A stretch of 64,000 bases of DNA from Gadus chalcogrammus (lineage: Eukaryota; Chordata; Actinopteri; Gadiformes; Gadidae): positions 11,743,312 through 11,807,311 of the forward strand of contig NC_079432.1 in the NCBI RefSeq assembly GCF_026213295.1, read 5' to 3'. Below the pieces are notes generated by a model, which did not search any database, was not told the origin of the DNA, and worked only from the letters and a program-made list of their open reading frames with translations. Positions 51,066 to 64,000 of the stretch are shown in pieces. The translations under genes were made by a program, and so were the position numbers. Within the stretch, counting starts at the first letter, position 1; every line of letters begins with the position of its first letter.

Positions 51066-51252
51066 GTTTGACAGCTTTATCCAAATGCATCACTCATGTC
51101 TCCCTGTTCTTTAAATCACGTCTTACGTTTTAATTCTCATACTTTACTCCTAGTTTATTAGATCTTATCCCAACTATTCATCATGGTGCCACTCTGGGGA
51201 GACAGCAATGGAGGCCCACCCCTACTTAGAGTTGATCTCTGATGCAATCTTT

Positions 51253-51256
<4 letters not shown>

Positions 51257-51347
<91 letters not shown>
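51257..51347 (+). repeat. (GT)n microsatellite
   Basis: About 45 GT units followed by a short (GA)n tract at 51361-51374. Confidence 0.96.
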
Positions 51348-51349
<2 letters not shown>

Positions 51350-53220
51350 TGCGTCTGTGTGAGAGAGAGAGAGATACGTCTGTTTGAGATTATCATTATT
51401 CATGATGTTTTTTCTATGAATACAAAAAAATACATCAAGCGCGATAAAGCTGAATCAGTGGTAAATGGAACAATCTAGTTAGGACCAGTTCATATCAAAT
51501 GGTCAAGTCTACTAATTATATAGATTTGGAGGAGCAGACAGCAGTGAAGTGGACCTGCCTCATCATTTCTCTTTCTGGTGGCGGTAAATGCTAAAGCTAA
51601 TAGCTCCGATAAGGTGGTGCTCACGAGTTCACTGGGTACAAAATGATTCATGATGAATGATTAATGTGGCTCTACTGGGAAGTGGGAGCAGCGTCTGAGG
51701 GCCATCACGGCTAACCACACCGGCTCTTTGTAGAGCTATCTTTTATTCTTCTCAGCACAGATTAGCACTGACCCTCTGCGTTCTTTCATTTTTCACCCAC
51801 ATACACCCACATGCCATTTAAGTCCCTGAAACAACGCCACCTTTAGTCTCAACTGGGTTCTCCATGGATCTTTATACCCATGTATAAAGACCCATCGAGA
51901 AATGTCGATATACTACCTTGAATAAACCGACAGTAACATGACGAAGAACCACATCCCTACATGGGGAGAGCATCGGCCATCGTCTGGTCAAATAAAGATA
52001 TTTTTAAATAGAGATAGATTGAGGATAATCGTGGATCCAGCCACCCTGTCATGTTATAGTAGAACTTCTGGACCTAGATAGCACAGAGCCTTAGGCCAGA
52101 AACCAGAAATTGTAAGGGGCGGAGTCATGCCCAGTTTCCTGTTTCGTTACAGAGATATTCTACCAAAGACAACTCATTAGCGTGAGTGTATGAAGCTTTC
52201 AGAAGGAGATTTTAATAAGTGTGATTCTACAGTGGTCAGTCCAGGCGGTGTTTACACCTAGGACAGCAGATCCCATCCTTGGGGTCGCCTATTATGCACA
52301 TGGGGTCAAGAGAGCTTACTGACTTATAAGCAATAGATATTTGATGATACATTTCCCTTTAAAAACATTTATTTAAACAGATTAAAGGTCTTATAACGGT
52401 TCCTGTTGGTACGAACAGACTGCCTAATGATTCGTAGAGCGATGGGCAAACTACTAATGACTTAAGTCTGGGGTGCAATACGTTCAACGGAACATTGACT
52501 TTATAGGCAGATGTGGATTGAGTTAAAAATGGAGATCACAGACCAAATAAGGTTTGGGAACCACTGTGCAAGGGCATCAAGAAGTCATGGAACATCTAGC
52601 CTGGGTCTTCTTCTCTCTGCATAAAGTTTATGCTTGGCTTTTAAATCGCGTACGACATATTAGAAGAGCAAAACCATATAATTGCCAACTAAACACTTTT
52701 GGAAAACTGAGTAGAACTCACGCTTTCCCCTATCGCTCCCACTAATTTCATGCAATTGGAACTTATGTTCCAATTGAATCTCGGTATTGTGTTGACGAGC
52801 GTATAAAAATGAGGCAAAAATATACTTTCTTTTTTTATCACCAACACCCCAGACTTTGTTTTACCAACTCCTTTGTGCTGTTTTTGTGCCTCATTCGCAA
52901 AACGGCTTCTTTTTGTTTAGCTCGTGTAGAGGACAGCAGTCAGAAACAGTGGCAGTGTGTCAGTATCATTAAAACTGCACGCGGTTATGTGTTTGTTGTG
53001 TCTTTGGAAGACGGATGTGAACATCATTAGAAGGATGGTCCCGTGTGTGACAGGGATGGTGCTGGCATATGGCTGCCAGAACCTCCGATGGCTTCACTCA
53101 TAAATCATCTATGACAACGCATAATGGGAACAGGCTCTCCTTGTGCTGCCCAGTCTCCCTTTGGTGAGTGGACGGACACATTTTTAGAATAAAATAACAG
53201 CTTTTATCCAAAACATGAAA
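51348..53220. other. Intergenic, no gene seen; hairpins
   Basis: An imperfect hairpin lies at 51858-51902 (core CTTTATAC / GTATAAAG, four-base loop). A perfect 10-bp hairpin with a four-base loop lies at 52753-52776. No motif-bearing frame was found. Confidence 0.45.
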
Positions 53221-55165
<1,945 letters not shown>

Positions 55166-55412
55166 CGCACACACACACACACACACACAGGCACACACAC
55201 ACACACACACACACAGGCACACACACACACCCTTTTCTGCACTATTTTCCCCAATCCCTTATCTCCTAGAAAATCGTTCAGCTGCGACTCCCATTTCACC
55301 CTGTAGAATCCACAATCTGCCTCAGACAAACGCACACGCACGCACGCGCACACACAAACACATTCACACCTATAATATCCAAACAAACACACACACAGAC
55401 ACAGACACAGAC

Positions 55413-55491
<79 letters not shown>

Positions 55492-55530
55492 CACAGACAC
55501 ACAGACACACAGACACACACACTCTATCCA
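55166..55530 (+). repeat. Mixed (CA)n and (GACA)n microsatellite cluster
   Basis: CA tracts at about 55169-55225 and 55330-55400 pass through CAGACA repeats to a (GACA)n run at about 55414-55490, then (CACAGA)n to 55520. It is the same tetranucleotide as the 22-kb array. Confidence 0.9.
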
Positions 55531-56306
55531 CTGCTTCTTCAGAGGTCTTCCTCAGGTACAACAAGGATTGATGCTGCTTTTTTAGCAACATAATGCCCAG
55601 ACCCAAGCAGGAAAATATCATGAGTGGGACATTCATTTAGTTTGGCAGCACGGCGGGCAGAGCATTGTAATGTGTTTGGTGTCAACGCCTCAGTGCACAC
55701 AGTAAACAGTGGTTCCCCTACGAGAGACCACCCGCACAGAACCAGAACAAACATGCAAAACGACACAAACTGTTGGCAACAAGTCAAGGCTCTGGCTGTT
55801 TGTGTCTACGAGGCCATGGGGTAAACAACAAACAAGGTTTCTGTTTCGGTTTACGAGTGCGCTGGAGAGGGAATGTCTTGAAACAGACTGAATGATTCAT
55901 CTATTTTCTTCACTCGTGTATCACTGGTAAGATTGGCTAGTGTCCTACACCAAAACATGATAACAATTTCATACTGTATTTACTTATTTAGCAACCACAG
56001 ATACTTTCATCAAAGACAATTAGAGCGGGTACGGGTTTAGGCATGGCTCAGGCATTGCTGCGGACATTGGTAAGCATCCGAGATCAATTTCATTCAAAAC
56101 CCAAAACTCTACAGACACACACAGATACTTGAATGAATTAGACTAAGGCTTGTTTTTTTATTTAGATCAAAGCATATTCTTGGTGTTAGAAATTGGCTAC
56201 AAATTTGCGCCGGCAAACACCAACAAAGTACAGCTGGAGATGTGGAAGTACAGCTTGCAACAAATCTCCTTGTTTTTTCAGACCAGTGTTTGTATAACAA
56301 TGTACA

Positions 56307-56450
<144 letters not shown>

Positions 56451-57321
56451 AGGTAGACACCTACGTAAATATGAGGTGTAAAGTTGAGAAGCGTCATGAC
56501 GATGACTACGCCTTTGCATCAGCAATCCACTGATCACCGGCACTTGTCCCTCGTAAAACCCTAATCACCGCCATGTAACTGTTTATATGACGCTTATTAT
56601 TAGTTCTGCCTCGCTCTGAATAAATCACTTGTACCCTGCCTACTTGTACCCTGCCTACAAACCATTTCATAACAACACGATATGTGCGTGCAAAGCTTAA
56701 AAATAAATGTGCTCGTCGCTGAATGCCAATATTCTGTGTTGAGGAGGTAACATATTTCTTCCCACACAATTTAAAGAGCGCTTCAGAGCGTGTGTTGCAC
56801 CTCAGGATTCCAATGTAAATAGCTCATTAATATCACCTATGGCCTATTCCCAAAGTCACATCCCTAGGTCTTATAGCTTGTTAAGTGCTTTGAAGAGATA
56901 GTTGTTCTGTAAAATCCTTGTTTAAATTGCTGCTGACCCAAGGATGATAAAAGAAAGACAAAAAAAAAAAAAAAATCATAAATAAATCAATCATACTCTC
57001 CCTCTTCACAAGATAGGGCACACACTCACACTCACACTCTCACACACACAGCTGTCAGCATGCTTGGCCCATGCACAATCCCACTAATGAGCAGTTCCTT
57101 CGCCTGCAGAGTCCAGAGGAGGTTTCTGACTGTGCTGTCGGTTTAGCCTCCCACCACGCACTGGCTTCACCCCCAGTAAGGAGCTTGGCAAAAATAAGAG
57201 AGAGGGAGGTAGAGAAAGAAAGAGAGAGAGAGAGATCTCTTTTTTCCTGACTCAGAATCATGATACTTTTGAGCTCGCCCAGAGGTAAGCCTCAACTGTT
57301 TGTGTTGTTGTATATGTGAAT

Positions 57322-57472
<151 letters not shown>

Positions 57473-59400
57473 ATGTAATGGTGTGAATGAACGATTGTTC
57501 ATGCGTACGTGCATGTGTGTGAAGGACAGCTGTGGTCTTTTGTGCCAACCGAAGAAGTGAACACCAAACTCAAATAAATGCCGGATGTCAAGCTTTCAGG
57601 GGACCATAAGGAGACCTGCTTGCAGGGCTACACTGACCATCACAGTGTGCATCTGATGGGGTTCAAGTCCAACTCCAGTACAGGTTATGCCGGGATCAGA
57701 CGAACAGATTGAGCCAGATTCCAACACGATTTTGCCGTGGTCATCGCTGATACCATTTGTACACTGATGAAGTCAATATTGACCCCCCTGCCCACTCCCA
57801 TGTGAACGCCATTAAGCCAAGTTGTACCCAGTCTCAGTGATCATCGTGAAAGACAAAACTTTCATATAATCGGATCCTGGCAGTTTCCTTGCGTCTTTGT
57901 TGTCAGCCTAGTGGTATCTCTTCATTCCCTGGTATCACATGTAAGAAGTTTAGCAGTAATCTACTTGGGCAGACAGTTATGCAACAGAATTCCACAGACT
58001 TTGCTTTTGTTAAGGAAACAGTTTCCGTGTGCCGTCGATAAACAAAAAGCCTGGCAGCCAGCACAATAAAGACTGTAATTAAGTGATTTTTTCCAAGTGG
58101 CTTTAGTTTTCTGCTGGTTTCAACAGAACAATAGTGAAACTGTCTCAGGCCTTGAGGATCACCCTTACTTAGACTTTTGCTACTTTTCAGGGTGAAATCA
58201 AACTGTCAATATACCCAGGGTGTAAGATGACAAATATAACCTCCCTTCTTACATACATGCCTACCTCCCTTCCTTGCCATACCTACCTGCCCTTGTACTG
58301 ACCCAGATACCTACTTTGAAACCTGACCACCAATACCTACTAACCTACACTGTCCTACTGACCCACCTACCTCACCACGGTCTACACAATCCATACCTCC
58401 TTCAATCCAGCCCACTGGCTTTAATTAGCCATCAAGAAAATCAATCCTCCAGAGGTGACGGTGGTGTTGTTACCAATGTGCCCAGAGAAAGGATGAGCTT
58501 GAACATGAAACGAAAAGATGAGTGGAAATTCTCCTTAAGTGAACCGTGGAAGGATTTTAAAAAAGAGAGAAAGAGAGCAGGAGATAGGAGCCGGGCCATC
58601 TTGGCAACAAGGTCTATAATTGAGCTCTGTGAGATTCCAGGGTGAGGGAGGGGAGGTTAAAGTGGTCGCCGGCAGGCAGGAAGGCAAAAGCAGAGATAGA
58701 GGGAGGGTGCGATAAGGAGATGGAAAAAAAAAGAAGACAGAGAGAGAGAGAGGGATGATGTCTCGGAGAAGTGATTGGCTCTGCGGCGCCGGGAGTCGTC
58801 TCACAGTTTTATTTGTGTGAAGACGACGAGTTTTCGGGGAGCAGGAGAAGGAGATGGAGGAGGAGGAGGTTGAGGAGAAGGAGGAGGAGTAGGCAAGCTG
58901 AGGAGCCGAGGGACTTCAGAAAAGGGGAAAAGCCCAAAGCGAGGGATCAATAAGAGATGATTTTCCAAGGTTGCAGAGGTTCTCAGGGAGGTCCTCGTCG
59001 CAGGTGTCGGGTGATTGAAGTGATCAGGTTGTTATGGCGATTACTGATGAGTCTCACAGGAATGGGTTTTTGTGCCCCCCTATTACCCCCCCACCCCCCC
59101 CTCAACCACCCACAGCATAAAGGTCACAACATAAAATGTGGATAAGCCTCATCTGAATGTTTGCGATGATTTATGCCTCAGCGTCGCTTGTCTTTCTGAA
59201 CAATATGTCTCCCTCCCACCCTGCTAGGGGAGGGTGAATACAGACACCAACGACAGCAAATCCTACTTCCGAGCTTTCACAAAGTTAGACTATGTATTGT
59301 GTTTATTATCTTTTTACCTGTGCGCTTCTTTAAAAAAAAAAACATGGTAAGACTCCCCTTTGTGTTTCCATTAAAAAACAACAACAAGTAATCCTTGATG
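57473..59400. other. Intergenic; candidate first exon or promoter at about 58740-59010
   Basis: 58740-59010 is purine-rich and GC-richer than its surroundings, with an inverted CCAAT box (GATTGG, about 58772), a GGCGCCGGGAG island and a GGAGGAGG-rich tract, like a 5' UTR. No start codon with a conserved protein follows. The rest of the stretch shows nothing. Confidence 0.25.
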
Positions 59401-59419
59401 TTATGTCATTATCACTCTG

Positions 59420-60095
59420 TGGCACACGTGCACGCATACACGTACACACACCCACACACACACAAACATGCACAGGCATGCTCACTTACACACACAAACA
59501 CACGCACACATGCATGCACACACACACACACACACGAGTGTTTAACATTCATAGCCAAGTTTCCAACACTTGCCAACACCAGCCTACTCTGTCACGTTTC
59601 TCTTCCCTTTTTCATGCTTCTTCTTTTATTGTTCGATCCATCTGTATCTGGTCCGAGAGACTCACTATTAATATCATGGTTTTAATATCATGCCTCCGGT
59701 GCTCTTCATGGATGGAGAAGAAGGGAGGATATTGAATGAGATGAACGCATCCATCCCATTTACCACCCATACATCAGCAGGCTCTGTCATTACCGCACAT
59801 ACACACTCTAACACACACACATGCACACCACGGAATGCACACACACACACACAAATGTATGCCATGCAAACATGCAGAACACACAGACACTCATACACAC
59901 TCTCACACACATATGCTCACGCATACACACCACACCATACCACGCGCACACACAAATGTATACCAGAATATACAGACACACAAAAACACACTCACTCACA
60001 CACACGCAGGCATGCACACAACACCACGCACACACATACCAAACAAACATGCTCAGGCGAAAAACCGAAACACACACACACACCAACCACCTACA
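59420..60095 (+). repeat. Degenerate (CA)n-rich region
   Basis: Interrupted CACACA/CATGCA sequence across about 650 bases with two denser patches (59430-59535 and 59800-60090), consistent with old, decayed microsatellite DNA. Confidence 0.8.
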
Positions 60096-61469
60096 CTTGT
60101 CTACAAGAACGGCCATCTGCGTGTGACAGACATGCCTCTGGATACAAACGATCAGACAGGGATAAGGATTGATGCCATGTGGCCATCCGCAAACAAAATG
60201 GCCTCGTAATCCCAGCGATACATCACCATCGCTCTGCTGCGTCGCGCAGCAGCAGGAGACCTGACACGGCCAGATGACTTGGCTACCACCAGCCACATAA
60301 AGCCCTCATGCTGCTGGATCAGGGGCTCTGTAATACTAGCATTACAGAGCCAACGTCCTGTTTAGTGGACAAAACACTGGATAAATACAATGATTATACT
60401 GTGGTGCTGGCAAATGAAGAGCTATTGCATCTGGTTGTTCACTCGTTATTTACAGAAAACTAAGGAAATAGTTACTGCCCATCACGGGCCAATGCACAAA
60501 TCGAAATGTAATCACAGGTATTGCGTTGATATTTAATTTTTGATTTGGGGAATCTGGCCATGAAAGAACAATGCACATGAATATTCCACTCCATTTTAAA
60601 TGAAGCCGATGACTTCAAAGCCAAACCAGACAGAGAAAAACAGCTTCTGTTGCTATTTCATGGGTAGATTTACATAATTCGTAAGGTAATAAGTTGCAAT
60701 TAACTTAAAAGCATGTTTTCGGAATGCAATCCACAGCATTTGTTTCAAAGCAAATTACATACTCAACAAAAACGAGATATATATTTTTCTGCATGTATTA
60801 TATTGAATTCAAATGCATTTTTCTGTCGTGTTATTATTTTTATTCTGATGGAGAATTCAAACAAAATGTGCATTTGAATAGTTGTTGGGTATTTTCTTTG
60901 AAAGTAGTTTTCAATAACACATCTCTGCACTGTGAATGCAGCGAGAGTGCCTGAAAAAAATCCATGGCCTGATCCTGGATTTATTTGTTGCTGGGAGGAA
61001 GGTTACTGTCATAGAACATCTCCCGGGCAAAGTGTGTTTGTGTTTGTGTTTGTGTGTGCGTGTGCGTGTGCGTGTGTGTCTGTGCATGAGGTTATATTTG
61101 CGTGCAAGCAAGTGCGTGTGCAACCATGTGTGTGTCTCAATGTGCATGTGTTACATTCACCGTTCACAGCACACAAACTCCCTGAGTACTTTTTGAGTAC
61201 AAAAACATGAATAGACTCTAGCTATTAAAAGCCCAATTATAATCTGCCCTTTATTTTTGCCTCAGAGACACCAGGCTGTACAGAGAAGGATGGCCGTTGA
61301 CCGCAACCGTTCACAGAAAACACAGAAAACTATTTTAATTGAATCACACTATTTAACCTTTCTCATCTTAGATCATGTACTTATAAAAGGATAGTCTGAA
61401 TGACACACTGTCATTATCCATTCTGTAAAGCATTTGTACCTGTATCATGTCTGGCAACATGTGACACAC
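60096..61469. other. Intergenic, no gene seen; one hairpin
   Basis: A perfect 11-bp inverted repeat with a six-base loop lies at 60324-60334/60341-60351. A degenerate GT-rich patch lies at 61031-61085. Confidence 0.45.
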
Positions 61470-61487
61470 TACACACACACACACACA

Positions 61488-61544
<57 letters not shown>
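61470..61544 (+). repeat. (AC)n microsatellite
   Basis: About 37 AC units with one CATA interruption near 61493. Confidence 0.96.
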
Positions 61545-61547
<3 letters not shown>

Positions 61548-64000
61548 CCACCCCAGCCCTCTATCTCACCACAACAGTCGTGGTGTGTCTACAGCTAGCG
61601 GGCCTGCAAGTAATGAGCTTAGCAGGACCCAGCCGGGAATAAAAGGACATCCAGTTTATTCAAGGAGACAACAGGCAAAGAGAGAGAGGCAGAGAGGGGA
61701 GGGATTATGAAAAACAAAGCCTTCTCTCGTCTCTAGGATGCTGACAAAGCACACAGTGAATACTTTGTGAGGATACGACCAAATATCAACATATCAAAAA
61801 AAGTAGCAAGTGGAGGGGATATAAATATGAAACTTCTTCACTTGCTGTTTTGTTTGGTTTAATTTTGTTGCTGGACGCAGACCGGCTACCGTGGACAGAT
61901 TGTGAAAGCTGGAATAAACAGGAGATGGATGTTCCAGGTCATCTTCTGGGTCAGCGCTGATGAAAGTCCCAGAAGGCACTTGGCCATTGCAGAGTGGATG
62001 AACCCTATTTGGAAAACATACACACCACGTACCCATGGTGAAGCAGATGACAACAGGGAAGAGAGATCAATTTGACGTATATCTTTTTAAAAAGCCTCTC
62101 CCCAGCACTACATGGTTGTCTAACAAACTGAAGTACGGACACAGATATCTTTAAATGTCAAAATTGCTGTAAGAAATATGTAGGAAATGTGGAGTGTGGC
62201 TTGCTTAATCGAATGTTGCTCTGGAGGGACTCAAAAATGGGAAGCTACAGTTTTAGTTCCAAACACAAATAGAAACAAAAAATGAACAAATGCCTGATTG
62301 ATTCCTGTCACATATTATATGATGTTATGGCATTCAGTTATGTATTTTTCAAATGCTAGATGTTTGGTTGGTATTTAAAGCGCAGCCATAAATTAAAGGA
62401 AGACCTTTAAATATTTTGTCAGCTTTGAAACGGCACTTATTGTTTTCAAAGGCCCAATTGGGTCGCGTGTGTAAATATGAGCTGTGAAGGTCGGCATAAC
62501 AATTCACACAAAACAAAGTTTTTCAAAACCTATGTAGTGTACTAAGTCAGAAGCGCCATGTTCTTTATGGGTTTCCATAGACTGGACATGATATGAATGC
62601 AAATCTCTAGAGAGAAGCTCCTTTTGTTTCTGTTGAAATTACACCCCGGAATTTACTGTACCGTTACAGTTTTATGAATTCCAAGGAGGAATCAAATCGC
62701 CTTGTAAAAAATATCAAAACACCAAACAACATTAGATGAATCTGACTTGGCAGCCAAAGTAAACCAACTGCTTTTCCCTTTTTTTTCCCCAGACACGCGC
62801 TCCGCTCGTGTCCATAAATATGACATCATGCGTTCAGAGCACGGCGGCATCGATCTATCCGTCGTGAAGAATGGGGAGATACTCATCGCTATCCTCTGAG
62901 GTCTATCTATCTCAAGCACAGCCCTTGGGGTCAATACTGAGCTGATCATTTGCTAGAGTTCTGCCTCTTATTGTATGTGCTCCTGGTATCTGGAGTGTGA
63001 AATATTGACTGCCCCGATTGGATCCTACATGCCAAGAATGACCAGGTGAAGAGGATTTTTTTGTTTTAAATGTCCTATTGTTTGTGTAAACTGATACAGC
63101 AGTTGAGACACCTTTCTTAACTGTTTGTTAAGAAAGGACTGCAAAATATCCAGTCAGTTCTGCTCAATATACTATTATCAAACTCTAGCCTTTTTGCCTA
63201 ACATGCAATGCTAAGCTAGAATGCTATGCTAATCATATACCTTCGTGGCAATGCTTATTAAGATCTATCTTTCTCATCGTGAATTCCACTATCAATTTAG
63301 TTGGCAATTCAGGATAAAAACAGGGAAATAGTTATTTTAAATCTACACGTTGAGGTGTTGGGGATAAAGGTGTAGCTAAAGGGTACGTTTATTTGCGTTT
63401 TGAAGTTGAACATCATTGTCATGTTATCCATATTTTTTATCCTCAATGATCTCCTTTAACTAATTGCTGCTTATATCAACTGCTCTCGTTCTGGTTTCTC
63501 TTCTCCTCTTCTATTCTCTCCTCTCCTTACCTCCCTCCTTCTATCCTTCCCTGACCACTCAATTGCACTCATGTCCTCCCATCCATTTAACTGTACTCTT
63601 CCTCATCTTCTGTTCTATGCCGCCCCCCCCCCCCCCCCCGTCCCATCCTGTCCTCTTGTATCTCCTCTTCAATCTCCTCTCTTCCAGCCAATTGCAGAGT
63701 GGGGCAGGCCGGGGCCATGAGAGATTCTCATTCCGTGCCAATGCAATATTACCCATGGCTCCAATCCACAGCCAGTTCCATCAGCGGCTATTTAAATTCA
63801 TTTCACCCTGAATAATTCTGCAGGTCAGGCCACTGTGTGTGGGGGCACCCAGTTCAAACGCTCTGAGTAGTCCATTTGATTGCTATCTCAAGCATCAGGG
63901 TGAATTGGATCACTTGGAAACCGGTGGATGGCGGATTGCTCTTCTGTATATAAATGACATGCATTTCTTTTCCTGGTTCGTAAAATGGATGGCTATTGTA
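61545..64000. other. Gene-poor end of window
   Basis: No gene is recognised. A CpG-richer island with an acceptor-like lead lies at 62770-62900, and a C-run (about 63623-63639) precedes non-repetitive sequence at 63680-63990 that could be conserved non-coding DNA. Confidence 0.4.

Overview
The window is vertebrate nuclear DNA from a teleost fish. The evidence is spliced vertebrate genes with GT-AG introns, teleost-type transposons (TTAA-flanked foldback, L2-like LINE tail, hAT zinc-finger fragment, tRNA-derived SINEs) and very long dinucleotide and tetranucleotide microsatellites. That microsatellite density is a known feature of the cod family, so a gadiform is my best guess, but this is inference. 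No prokaryotic or viral system was seen.

Layout. (1) 1-9.5 kb, + strand: heca (headcase homolog), all five coding exons, with a GC box and a cAMP-response element upstream. (2) 9.7-12.9 kb, - strand: mtif3 (mitochondrial initiation factor 3), three coding exons and a likely 5'-UTR exon, tail to tail with heca. (3) 13.9-21.4 kb, + strand: a complete 16-exon adhesion G-protein-coupled receptor of the ADGRG type, with a cysteine-rich ectodomain, a GPS cleavage site and seven membrane segments. (4) 22-36 kb: a transposon- and repeat-rich block with no intact gene. It holds a (GACA)n array that switches strand, an array of decayed exon-like units, a diverged large inverted repeat, L2-like LINE 3' tails in opposite orientation, a hAT fragment and duplicated repeat copies. 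(5) 36-42.3 kb, + strand: epm2a (laforin), four coding exons, with a CLEAR (TFEB-type) palindrome and a YY1-type site upstream, a 690-bp foldback transposon in intron 3 and a (UG)n tract in the 3' UTR. (6) 47.4-48.3 kb, - strand: the 5' part of a THAP zinc-finger gene (four exons read; the end was not found). (7) 48.3-64 kb: gene-poor DNA with many microsatellites and a few candidate conserved or exon-like islands.

The genes do not form a pathway. heca is a cell-cycle/differentiation regulator, mtif3 works in mitochondrial translation, the receptor is a cell-surface signalling protein, and epm2a is a glycogen phosphatase. Exon boundaries were read by hand from conserved protein sequence, reading-frame phase and GT/AG sites. 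Joined reading frames are open: heca 606 aa, mtif3 291 aa, receptor 674 aa, epm2a 314 aa, and at least 194 aa of the THAP protein. The most interesting observations are the near-perfect foldback in epm2a, the CLEAR palindrome lying in a dispersed repeat next to epm2a, and the exon-like tandem array at 25.3-26.4 kb.
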